This document shows positions 1 to 13,448 of a stretch of 64,000 bases of DNA, piece after piece. Positions within the stretch are counted from its first letter, which is position 1; each line of letters starts with the position of its first letter. Position numbers and translations under genes: made by a program. The notes beneath the pieces were generated by a model. That model searched no databases and was not told the origin of the DNA. It was given only the letters and a program-made list of their open reading frames with translations. This stretch comes from Parasitella parasitica (taxonomy: Eukaryota > Mucoromycota > Mucoromycetes > Mucorales > Mucoraceae): positions 1 to 64,000 of the forward strand of contig MU619354.1 in the NCBI GenBank assembly GCA_025201805.1. The letters are read 5' to 3'.

Positions 1-43
1 GATTATATGCAATTCTGATATGTAAATTTGTGATATCATCTGC

Positions 44-455
44 TAACTTTATAGATATCCATAAAAACATGGATGCCAATGTTGTTGCCAGATAGCGCCA
101 AGTCAATGCTAAGTTTTCCAAGTTAGATCTCGGTTCTAAGGTCATTTTATCACAAGTTATGAGCAAATATGTGATATTTATGATAAATGTTGAAAAATAA
201 AACTGTTTTTGCAGATAACTTTTGATAGAGACATTGCCCAGTGGAAAGCAAGTTATGCTCAGATAGCGATGATCATGCCTGTTCTTATGGCGCATAAGAG
301 AGTGTTTATTTTGCTCTTTATCGAAGCCTATCATCGATTATATGTGATTTTTTTGTGGTTTCTGCAGATAACTTTGTATATTCAAGTAAAAAAAAACATT
401 ATACAAATGTGTTTACCAGATAGCGCCAAGTCAACACTTAGTTTTCTAAGTTAGA
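44..455. repeat. Diverged direct duplication, about 325 bp apart
   Basis: About 85 bp at 44-130 recurs at 369-455, both in the plus direction. The best-matching core reads CCAGATAGCGCCAAGTCAA and is followed in both copies by a similar AGTTTTC(C/T)AAGTTAG stretch. A weaker echo of the GCAGATAACTTT motif sits at 212 and 365. No convincing coding sequence overlaps. The short open frame at 209-454 has no recognisable domain and runs through the duplication, so I did not call it a gene. Confidence 0.6.
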
Positions 456-469
456 GCGTTGCCCGACTT

Positions 470-870
470 GATCTGCTATATAAATTTAAGCTAGGACACT
501 TTGATAATAATGTACTTTAATTGATGAAGTTAGGAGATTACTGTGCAATGTTGTGTTGTGACAATTGTGGAAACAGTGGAATCAAGTCTGTATCAGATCA
601 ATAAGTTATCTGTACCATATATCTGTGTGGTTGACAAACATTAAAGTACTGTCGAATCAAAAGTGAATAGACTTTTAGCCTAATATTACATCGGTCCCTG
701 TTAAAGATAATGTTTTTTGCAAATGACTCTTATTGATTAGCATTTTAAATGAGTCACCAAAAATTTATATACCGGTAGTTGTAAAAAGTATAAATAGCAC
801 ATGCAAATTTGAATCTTTAATGAAGTAATCACAAGTTTTCGTATCTCGTTAATACAACGTTTTACTTTTG
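470..870 (+). repeat. Dispersed repeat family A, copy 1 (LTR-like)
   Basis: About 400 bp align by eye, with small gaps, to 60950-61345 in the same orientation. Highly conserved blocks include AAATTTATAT/GTTG..GTAAAAAGTATAAATAGCA and the ending TTTTCGTATCTCGTTAAT. A TATA-like element (TATAAATAG, about 789) inside a non-coding dispersed repeat suggests a solo LTR or its remnant. No terminal dinucleotides or target-site duplication could be fixed with certainty. Confidence 0.7.
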
Positions 871-877
871 TACTTTT

Positions 878-1170
878 TGTTGTGCCAGAAAGGCATGAGA
901 TTAAGCAATTATTAGATTGGTAATTCTTTGTATACAATGACAAGGAATAAGCTATTAATGTACAGTAGAACATGTAATAAACTTGGTATTACATACCAAG
1001 TTCAATGTTTAACCATGATGACAAATAGTGTTACAATAGATATAATCTAGTATAAAAAGATGGCATTTTCTTATCAATAAAGTCATTAGTTTTTGTGTCT
1101 GATTTTATTTCTATAAAGTTATACATTTTTTTGAGCAGATCATATTTATATATCCTCTGCGCATAACACT
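878..1170 (+). repeat. LTR-like segment B, copy 1, apparently inserted into family A
   Basis: The segment starts with TGTTGTGCCAG, the same 11-mer that opens the repeats at 61488 and 61968. It contains a TATAAAAAG-like box near 1052 and an AATAAAG signal near 1076. In copy 2 of family A the sequence passes directly from the CTCGTTAAT block to a TTTCGAGCTTGCAGATCT block. Here about 300 bp separate the equivalent blocks (about 860 and about 1180), so this segment behaves as an insertion. Its body matches copies 2 and 3 poorly beyond the first bases. Confidence 0.4.
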
Positions 1171-1421
1171 TTTTCTATTTTCGATTTCCGAATTTGCAGA
1201 TCTGAACACTACTGTAGAAGTTATGAGCAAATATCTGATATTTATGATAAAAATTAATAGCAGGATGCTAAAAATTAATCAAGATGAATAGTAAACAGTT
1301 TAAAGGTTTTTCGATAATACTGTTTTTGTTTCAATAAAAATGAATATTTTTATATGATGAGGCTCTGTATAATTTTTTGGAACCCGGTATATAATTTTTA
1401 TTCTATTAGTATGGTAATAAT

Positions 1422-3867
1422 TTAAATGGCTTGGGCAGCCATGACTGGATTCTCAACAGCCAAAGAGGCTTGATGTTTTCTATTGTTTAATTCTTGATCT
1501 TCTCCAAACATAGGGTGTGCAGCCTGCTCTGCTATAGATGCTTGAGAAGCCTCCTCGGCCAAACCTACAGCTACTGGTAAGACCTCAGATGAAACAGACA
1601 TTTCTGGAGCAAAAATCTGAGGCATTTCCAGTAAATCTTCAGGCATTTGGGAAATGGAGACTGAAGGAAGAGCGTCAAAAGCAGAAACTGAAGAAGGTAA
1701 AGGAAGTGGTGAAGCAAGAGCATCTGCAAGAGATTCTGCAACATCAGATAAAGCAGGAGCAGAAGCAAAAACAGCTGCAGCTTTCACATCTTGCTTAGGA
1801 ATATCACAGTAGATGCCACTTTCAAGCTCCTTGCAGACGAGGCCTGAAGGACAATCACGAACCAGCCATTTGTCAATGTTACAGGTCAACCATTGACCAG
1901 ATTTACCAACATTGGCACATTTTTGCTGACCAGACGCAGAGCATGACTTACCATTTAAATCATCACCATCGCTATTCTCTTCGACAGATATAGAACTGAA
2001 TAAAGCTTCTGTGTTTGTTTCTTTCTCATTTTCTTCATCGTTATATTCATTGCCATCTTCATATTCATCGCCATCTTCATATCCTTCGCCATCTTCATAT
2101 CCTTCACCATCTTTATCAATCAAAGTGCTTGTTTTGTCTTCAGGAGAGAGTGGTTGATTTGCTGAAGAGGTTGAAGTAGGAGCAACCCAGTTTCCTAAGT
2201 CATCAAGTTCTTCACTTTGAATATCTTGCTCAGGTTCTTCAGGAATCCCTGAATCAGGATTGTTGTTCTCTTGAGTGATCGACTTATTTGGTAGGTTGAG
2301 TAAAGCTTCACAAGACGCAGGCTTAATGGTATGAATTTTATCGATAGCATTTAGCAATTCACCATTGTCTTGATGGATGTCCCTATTGCAGAATCTTTTA
2401 AATATTTACGCTAAAATAAAAAGCGATTTTCAGATATACTCACCAAACCATAACGCCTGCTAATCCTTCACACACTGCATATTGTACTTTGATATCTAAT
2501 GATTGAGGATCATCATATGAAATGAAATGCTTGGTGTCTGGATTAAAGAGCCATGGTGTTTGTGACACTGAGTCCCAGTTGCGTTCCCAACCTTTGCCGG
2601 GCGTAACCATATCTTCTTGTAACAGACCTTCCTTACGAAGGTTGGCCCATTTCCAAATACCTAAGAACATGTTAGTCATGGCCACTTTGATGCTTAGCGC
2701 ATATGACTGAGTACCTGAAAGGCCTCCAGGCTCCTTGTTACAGTAGGGATCATTCCAATAAGCGTCATCAGAATCGCCTTTGGGAGCGCCTGCTTCCGAA
2801 GCTTGGAACTGGTTTCTGTGCTGTGTCATGTCAACTTGGGCTTTCATGGCACGGCCGTAAAAAGCGAGACCAGCGGTAATCTTGTTCGCAGGTACACCGG
2901 CTTTCTTCCAATCCCTGATGCTTTCAACGAAAGAAAATGGAGCACCTTTTCCCTCTTCTGCCTCAAAAGGAGCATTAGGGCCTGTAGTAGTAGCCCAAGC
3001 GCCGTTGATATCTGTAAAGAAACGTTTTTAGACGATTGTGTCATTTTCGAAATCATAGCTATACCATAAGCCATTAAATTGACGTGATCAAAGAAAGGTA
3101 CGAATGGTTTTAGATTTGTCATTGGAACTCCCGACTTGATAAAGGGCTGAACATGGACAGCCATGGAAATCTCCTTGTGCTCCTTGGGGAATTTCGTATC
3201 CAACGCCTGCCTTAACTCCTTGAGTAGCAACAAAAAGTTGTCGGCATCGTTATCAGCAAATTCATTGCAACCAGCAGCCTGCTTTCCGGGATATTCCCAA
3301 TCTGACATGGTGTTGGTTTACATGTTATTATGCATTATTGATAATTACCTAAATCTACGCCATCCGTGTTGTATTTCTCGATGAAATCTAAATTCCAATT
3401 AATAAATTTCTTACGATCTGAAGCACTTGCGACCATGGGACTGAATCTTTTTGAGCCTGTCCAGCCACCTACTGATAACAGTACTTTTGTTTTGTTGGCA
3501 TGTGCTTGTTTTACTACATTGGGAAGAGACGATTCAACAGCCCAATCATCAGGAAACGAGGGTAAATTGTCCTCGTTATTCAAAATGGCAAAAGCTAGAA
3601 ATATACGGAGGAATGTTAGCTACAAAACAAGCAGACAGTGCCAATACGGGACTACCGTAATTAATATGTGTATACTTGTCAAATGGGATATTTTCTACAG
3701 GATAATTGGCATATAACCAATTGGGAAAATACCTAGTATCAATTGTTAGCTCAAATGGATTATCATCTTCTTTGGTTTGCAGTCAATTACCCAATCACCA
3801 TTTTTGTAGAACCTTCGCATAGGGCAATAGCAGAAGCAAGAGCAGCGGCAATCAGCGATAATCTCAT
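1422..3867 (-). CDS. Secreted GH18 chitinase with acidic linker and CBM19-like chitin-binding module
   Basis: The gene encodes a glycoside hydrolase family 18 endochitinase of about 720-735 residues in about six exons. The start at 3867 opens a signal peptide (MRLSLIAAALASAIALCEG). The barrel follows: YFPNWLYANY in beta 1, a VLLSVGGWTG strand, and the catalytic DxxDxDWE motif. That motif is split by an intron between DGVDL (about 3350) and DWEYPG (about 3302), and the acid glutamate is kept. NLMAYDING and VMVWDIHQDNG are also restored across introns (53 nt at about 3013-3065, and about 2400-2440). After the barrel come an acidic tandem linker, a six-cysteine module (CSASGQQKC...CDIDKW-like region, about 1820-1960) resembling CBM19, and an alanine/serine-rich tail. 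Known GH18/CBM19 proteins hydrolyse chitin during wall remodelling. That role here is inferred from family membership. Confidence 0.93.
2042..2125 (-). repeat. 18-bp tandem repeat coding an acidic linker in the chitinase
   Basis: Roughly four 18-bp units (CATCTTCATATCCTTCGC and variants on the plus strand) encode hexapeptides of the form DGEGYE, DGEGYE, DGDEYE, DGNEYN. The repeat stays in frame, so unit gain or loss would change linker length between the GH18 and CBM19-like modules without breaking the gene. Confidence 0.85.
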
Positions 3868-5383
3868 AATAGCGTATAGTAAATTCGTGGCATGTTTGGT
3901 TAAAAAGATATTCCTTTTATATGGTATTTTTTTCCCTGGTATGTCAGTGATATTTTAAATTAATGGTAAAATGACATTGTGCTTCATTCTTTAATCTATT
4001 GAGTCTCGAAAGATGTAAAATACAACAAATATTTCAATTGAGCATTGGATTGAAGCTGAATCTGGACCTGCTAACTATCATTATTAGTTCTTGGACTAAA
4101 AAATTTTATTGAATTGCTAAAAAAAGGAACTTTATTGAATATAAATCCCAATATGCTGTATATTTTGGAACAAGTGTGGTTAGCATCATTTCGATTGCAG
4201 CGTTAAAAAAGCATAGACCTCAAAATCTCTTTCTTTATTATCATCCACTGCTTACTGATCGAGTTGTAGTATAATGAATAGCATATGCAATTCTACTTCT
4301 TGAGCTTTTCCTCCATTCATATCTAATCAGTTGTAACAGTTTTTTATTTTTTTATTATTTTTACGTTGGTTTGGTTCAATTGAAGTAGTGTTTACAATGC
4401 CGGTTCTCAAAAAGTAAAGAAATACGAGTAGATGCACGTTTAGCCCACATCATAGTACCCTGGTGCAACCTCGAAAGTTATGTACTGAAATAGGAATAGA
4501 TAAACGAAAAGATTGACTTCAACGCAATCTGTTACAGGCTATGCTAGCCCCCTTTTGAGGCCCATGATCTCCCAACAAATCATCTAAATCGGCAACGCTG
4601 TTACACATACAGATTTACAAAACCATCGCGCGTCCCTTTAATGTAGCTTTTGGTTTAAGGTTTACTGATAACTCTGACTTAGATGAAAGCTTAAGCTTTT
4701 CCAAACTTGATTACCATACCTTCCCATACGCGCCAATTATTAACCACCTCATCAGTGGACGAGAGATATCTTGGTTGTGATTTATAAACTTTGGACAAAG
4801 ACCATCTTTCCTAATTATAGCAACACAAGCACATTCGAATTTGAAATCGTTTGCCCAAAAAAGAGGTTAGAGCAACCTTTCACGACACTATGGTGCACGC
4901 ATACATATTTATTTATTTGAATGGGATTTGATAACATGGCAAATATCAATTGATCTCTGAAAGATTCCATGTAGCTCATACAGACATCATGATACACTTG
5001 AGCTTATAATCGATTCCTACTGCTTTATAGCCTTGTATTCAATTAGATTCAACATACCTTCAATAGCAATGCAACAAGAGGAAAATAGGAATCACTGACG
5101 AACCAACGAGAGTCAATCAAGCAATTCTATACATCATTTATTAGCGGTAATTGGTAGAATGAAAAAGAATGGCCTGGCCCTTTTCCGTTTTACGCTCCAA
5201 CCCCTTGTTTTTGGTATTTTTCTTGTTTTACCCTCTGTCTCTCTCTTTCTCTCTTTTCTTTCCTGTATTTTTCTTTCCCTCTTTTTTATACACTGTGTAT
5301 TTTTTTTCTTTACATATTCAATCAATAGAAGATCAAAAGTAGCCTTCTCTATATCTTTTGAACCGAAAAAAAAAACCAATAAA
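3868..5383. other. Divergent intergenic region between chitinase and Zn2Cys6 factor
   Basis: About 1.5 kb without a convincing gene. The last 160 bp (5220-5380) form a long pyrimidine-rich tract (CTCTGTCTCTCTCTTTCTCTC core) just before the start codon at 5384, a common fungal core-promoter layout. Short open frames at 4815-4997 and 5134-5379 have no domain and look spurious. Confidence 0.6.
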
Positions 5384-7427
5384 ATGAGCTTGCAACGTAA
5401 AAAGAAACCTGTTGAATTTCATTTTGTAGACATGAATGACCCAGATAGATACAAAAAACTCAAGGTTGCTCGTGCCTGCGATTTTTGCCGCCGTCGTAAA
5501 TCAAAGTAAATAAATCAAGGAATGAGCCTTTTCAATAATTTTCCTTTTATATAAATGCTCCTTTAAATTTAATTTATATAGATGCGACATCGGTATTCCT
5601 GGTTCCGGTACTTGCTCCAATTGCCACAAGCATCAAATGGTTTGCAGCTTCTCGCCTGTAGCTTCCCGCACATTGGATTCTTCTAGCACAAGACCTGAAG
5701 ACGCCTTATTAACCCCGCAACATAATCATCACCAGCGGCAGCAGCAGCGAAATCAACTCGACCAGTACGCAGCAAAATATCCATTGCTATGTATAAAAGA
5801 TGGGCAGGTTGGATACGAAGTAAGTCAATTGGTAACTTTTACCGATGAAGACTCTGTAGATCAGCCAATCAATTTGCTGGACCGAAACAACCTTCAGGAA
5901 CCATCATTGCCGCTGGAATCAAAGCTGTTTGACATCTATTTCCAGCATGTACATCCGGCTTTCCCTGTGCTGCTGAAGCAGTCTGTCTTGAACATTCACT
6001 CCCAAGATAGACTGCTGCTATCAAAGACATTGCGATATGCAATCATGGCATTAGCATGTAGTTTTTATCCAAAGTCACCATCAACGCCGTATGATTACCC
6101 ATACAACCAAGACGTATCATCCGATAATACAGCAGCAGCCAGCTATTTTTACGATATTGCAAGACAGGAGCTAGAAGCGACCACATTCACCAAGAAGTTG
6201 GATGTTGTACAATCATTACTGCTGCTGTATAAGCACAATGAAATCACATACAAAGATGGTATTCGATATCTACAACAAGCGCAGGATCTTGTCAGCCAAA
6301 TATCTTCGATCATGCCGCAGCAGCAAGAGATGATTAACCGTACTCGCTGGGTGTTATTTGGCATTATCGGCCTATCCAATCTGTCGGATCCACGCTACAA
6401 CCAAATGTACAAAAAGGTCGATTTACCTGTCGAGTTGCCTCAGGCATTGCAGGAAGAAATCAGTGATGATAGCTCGGCTCAGCAACACGTGAATCGGTTT
6501 GCTCAAATTGCCAACCTAAGTGTCTTGTATTCACACACAGTCCAAAGTCTAATAACATGTTCCGTCACACATGTTATATGCTTGAATCAATTCAAAGAAA
6601 TCCGGCAACATTGGCACAACTCTCTGCACCCAATAACGCAAAGAAAATTGCTGTCCAACGACGACCCAGAACAAGACGTTGATATCATGATACTCTACAG
6701 TGCAATTTTGTACGATATGCTTTACCTGTTGCTGGTATTGCATTACAGTCTAATTGAAACTGAATCGGAGTCAGTTGAAGCGGCATATAGATTACAACGC
6801 ATGGTACATAATTGGGTTACTCGCTCGTCGTTCATGAGCACAGTGCAATGTAGAAGAATGGCTTCTTTTGCATTAATGTTGTCATTGCAACTGCATATCT
6901 TAACAGATAAAATAGATACGGACTATATACAGCAAATCCGCCAGACGCTGCAATACGTGAAGATCAGTCCCAGAATCGATAAAGAGCTGCAAGAGCTCTT
7001 GTCCACTAAAGCAGTTGTGCAACCACCACCTATGGACTACTTCAGTCTGATACCTCAATCGATCATGCACTCTACTACGTCTTCTCCGCTGGACTTCCCA
7101 TCTTCGTCTACCCCCGGCTTATGGGACATCCTCTCTACTACAACAAACGGCGGATTAACTACACCCATCAAAGAGGAGGAAAACAATCAAACTTCTTATT
7201 GGATGATAGACCAGCAGCAACAACGACAGCAACGACAGCAACAACGATTACAGTTACATGAGTTGCAGCAGCAGATGGCACACTTTACGCCCACTCTGCC
7301 CGGTTCTACCACCACGAGCAGCTCCCTCGAAGCAGCTGCCACAAACACAGATGCGGATTACTCTTATTTGATACCAGAAATATGGAGTCCAACAACTATA
7401 GAGAACCTCAACCAAATGAAAATATAA
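5384..7427 (+). CDS. Zn2Cys6 binuclear-cluster transcription factor
   Basis: This is a fungal-specific regulator of about 655 residues in two exons (5384-5505 and 5582-7427; 76-nt intron). The intron falls inside the zinc cluster. Joined, it gives CDFCRRRKSKC, then a nine-residue spacer, then CSNCHKHQMVC: the six cysteines of a GAL4-type domain near residues 32-62. Residues about 150-450 form a helical region of the fungal_trans type (SKLFDIYFQHVHPAFPVL, then RYAIMALACSFYPKSP). The C-terminus is glutamine-rich, with CAG/CAA runs and S/T-rich stretches typical of activation regions. The start follows a pyrimidine-rich leader. The target genes cannot be told from sequence. It ends 68 nt from the stop codon of the convergent RTC5-like gene. 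Confidence 0.92.
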
Positions 7428-7495
7428 TTTTTATTGCATTCAACACACATATACAAAAATACACAAATACAGTACATATCTCTCCCCCCCCCCCT
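7428..7495. other. Very short tail-to-tail spacer with a C11 run
   Basis: Only 68 nt separate the stop codons of two convergent genes, and the spacer ends in an uninterrupted run of about 11 C (about 7486-7496). Read from the minus strand, the RTC5-like transcript therefore has a G-run straight after its stop codon. Both 3'UTRs must overlap the opposite coding region or each other. Confidence 0.7.
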
Positions 7496-9263
7496 CTATC
7501 GATCTTGTCTTTTATCTTCATCAATAATACCAGCCATTTTCAATAATTCTTTATCGAGCTGCCCATCCGATTGTCTTAAATTAAGGCCAGCCCTCCTTGC
7601 TGCCTCTTGTTTATCAAATTGCCATTCCTTTGCCTGTTTTTCTCTGTCTTTTTCATTGCCCAAGCCAAACACTTCAATATCCTCAGTATCAAATTGGTAA
7701 TAAAAATCTTGATGTTTTCTTGATATAATAGCGCTTTCAAAGCTAGGCTGTGATGGATAGGCTTCGTTTTGATACGTGCCTTCCTGCAGTGTGTTTTTCA
7801 ATGAAATAATAAACTGGCGCGTCTGGCTGCTGCCTGTAGTTGAGCCAAATCCGATACCGAATTCATGATGGTAGTAAATGTAGTGATCATTATTTTCGAC
7901 GCCTTTTTGGTTGATGATGGGGTGAAATATATCAAATGAGGGGTCCAGCTCAAACAGAAAACATTGGTTCGTACCCCAGAAATGCTTGGAGTTTTTCCAT
8001 GGTTGTGTTATGTACGCCCCTATAACCATAGATCGATGCTGCTGCTGCTCGACAGAGTGTTTTCTACTTCCAATAGCATGAGGCGTAGAGACTGCATCTA
8101 CTCTCATCACAAACAGTGTGGGACCTGGGTATTTAAACACATGGCTTTCAAATCTATTCATGCTAAAACCATCTTTGTCAGCCGAGTAGAGTCGAGTCCA
8201 TTGCTTGGTTATAAGGATCTCTTCGGGTAGAGACCATGATAACAAGGTGGTATAAAGCGGCGACAGAATCTCTGTTTCACATGGAGTAGGTGTTTGATCT
8301 TTAGGCAGTAATCGTGTCTGGTTTGATTTTTCGTAATAAGCAAATGTCTTTGTTACCAATGATTGTAACGGTTTAAATAAATGTGGCGAGAAGGTCCTTT
8401 TCCATCGGCAAAATGAAGCATATGAAATGCAAGGCAAGTCGTCGCTGTTACTGAGCATGTCTAATGGTTTGATATTGTTCACAATACTGGTAGCCATAGT
8501 TCGCAAGCCCTCGAAATCGTGCTTGCATTCCTTGTCTGCCTCTCCAAGCCAAAGCAATAGTACAAACAATTCGATTAAATCTCGGCATAAAATTTTGGTC
8601 CCTTCCTCGCTGACAGCTGCTTCTTCACCTTGATCCAATTCCACGTCATTGAAATCGACACCCAATTCCGCCAAGGAAAGGCCTTTTGATTCTTGATTTA
8701 GACTTGATTTCGTCACTATGACAAGTTCCTCCTCCCCTCCCTCATTCTGCTCATTAACCTCTGTCTGTGCTGTGTTTGTATCTTCTGGTGGAGGTAATAC
8801 AGACAACGATTGAAAAAATAGGTTCTCAGAGACTCTCTCTGTTGCTGTGTCAAGATATCCCACAATGACTACAAATGCAGTAAGAAATGCATCAAAGGAT
8901 AAAGGAACAGGCCCAGCTGTTGTGCATGAGGGATAGGAGCCTAAATACGAAAATGCTTTGAAAAGCAACACACCTGCAGGCTCAACTTGACAAGGCAACT
9001 GCAAATAATCCTATATTTTGTTCACCCCTTTCAATACAACAAAACAACATGGAATTATTTAGGTCATTTGTGCTTACCAAAAATTTCTTGGGCTCAATAC
9101 ATTCAAAGTTATCCTTAAATGTTGATTTCAGGTCGTTAAAGACGTATTGCAGTGACACTAGTTCGATCCTTGTTACAAGTTTTCTTGGTCGGAATACATT
9201 TTTCGGTGATGCTGGTAATGAAGAAAGTCTCTTTTCTGTCGGCTTCGTATTTGCTTGGCCCAT
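7496..9263 (-). CDS. RTC5: TLDc-domain protein, RTC5 (restriction of telomere capping 5)-like
   Basis: The protein has 566 residues in two exons (9263-9078 and 9010-7496; 67-nt intron). The join gives KKFLDYLQLPCQ without breaking frame. The product starts MGQANTKP, with a glycine at position 2 suited to N-myristoylation, as in yeast Rtc5. The C-terminal half (from about residue 290) is a TLDc domain: SPLYTTLLSWSLPEEI, then WTRLYSADKDGFSMNRFE, then GAYITQPW and FGIGFGSTTG, ending with FEVFGLG-type sequence. An acidic loop lies at about residues 120-180. TLDc proteins bind the V-ATPase, and yeast Rtc5 is a vacuolar V-ATPase regulator. The same role here is inferred. Assignment to RTC5 rather than another TLDc family rests on the N-terminus and length. 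Confidence 0.88.
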
Positions 9264-9877
9264 TTGGTGATGTTTGTTGAGGGAAAAAGAAAGAAGGACA
9301 TACGCGCAAGATAAAAAAAAGGCTCATTTTAGGGTGGAGAGTGTACATAGCATAGTTTCTGATTTTCAGCTTTATGCAATTCTTTGAGTAAATAAAAAGG
9401 TTGTCTTGGAAACCGCTGCTATCTTCACAGCGATGTATATGATTAGATACTTTCGTGGCAGCTAGATACTTGCTAAATATTCTTTGAAAACACACGATGA
9501 TCGGGGGCTTATGTGTAATCGAGTTTTGAAGAAAAGAGCCACAACCCTCAGACGAAATATTGGACCACATTTCGCTGTATTTTGATTGGAATAAAGCTAA
9601 TAACTACATAGTTGAATCAGTAGCGGCTTTTGGGCCCAAAAGTACATGCAACAAAGGATTAATTGCCTTTTATAGCATTGCATTTACAACATTCCTATCA
9701 CAATGCAGGTTAAGCAAGAAAAAACAAGTTTAAACTATTAAATCCGAGTAGGAAATACCCATTTTAACCATCGAAAAGAAAGAGGTAGAGAGAATTCATT
9801 ACATATTTCCATCTTCCTTTTCTAATTTTCTAATTTTCATATTTTCTCTTTTTCTTCCACATTTCAACTCATAAAAA
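9264..9877. promoter_or_regulatory. Divergent promoter region, RTC5-like / Gin4-like kinase
   Basis: About 610 bp lie between two divergent starts. The last 90 bp before the kinase start are pyrimidine-rich (TTCCATCTTCCTTTTC, then TTTCTCTTTTTCTTCC). No further element could be recognised. The open frame on the minus strand at 9136-9570 is a shadow. Confidence 0.5.
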
Positions 9878-13045
<3,168 letters not shown>

Positions 13046-13448
13046 TGACAAAGTATTAAAGACACAATAAATCCTATGGCAAATATGACAAATCGTTATA
13101 TTATTAACAGCAAATCCTACTGAAATTGTTTCCACTTTACAGAAATTTAGTAATTATATATATTGAGTTTATTTGATGCACTACTTTTTTGGCGACGAAT
13201 ATCTATATTATCAATATAACTTCAGGTCGATACAAAAGAGAGCAACTTGATAATTACGATAAAGCATTATCCCATATCGAGTATCTCGATGGCCATTGGA
13301 AGAACTTTGCTTTTTAAATCCCACCAATGTAACATTCTATAAAGCTAAGTCGTGTGATCGCATTTGAGAATAATTGACATCTGAAGATATAAAAAGATAC
13401 ATTTTTTATGTAAAGATGAACGTGTATACAGAGGGGTTTTATAATTAT
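13046..13448. other. Convergent intergenic spacer
   Basis: About 400 bp of AT-rich DNA between two stop codons. It holds the presumed 3'UTRs of the kinase and UTP12 genes and nothing else recognisable. Confidence 0.6.

Larger units (their letters stand above)
122..1260 (+). repeat. Dispersed short repeat D (122-185 and about 1186-1260; third copy 42528-42600)
   Basis: The string GTTATGAGCAAATATnTGATATTTATGATAAA occurs in two versions within this span. A related AGATCTCGGTTCTA(A/C)G(G/A)TCATTTTA block with a following GATATTTAT recurs at 42528-42600. All copies are plus-oriented, AT-rich and non-coding. They may be internal pieces of the same decayed retroelement as families A and B. Confidence 0.5.

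Noticed and set aside
1538-1798. 86-codon plus-strand frame and 65-codon minus frame inside the chitinase C-terminus
   Set aside because: Shadows of the repetitive Ala/Ser/Leu-rich coding region. Low-complexity translations.
9136-9570. 144-codon minus-strand frame upstream of the RTC5-like start
   Set aside because: Overlaps the first exon in another frame and runs through the promoter. No domain.
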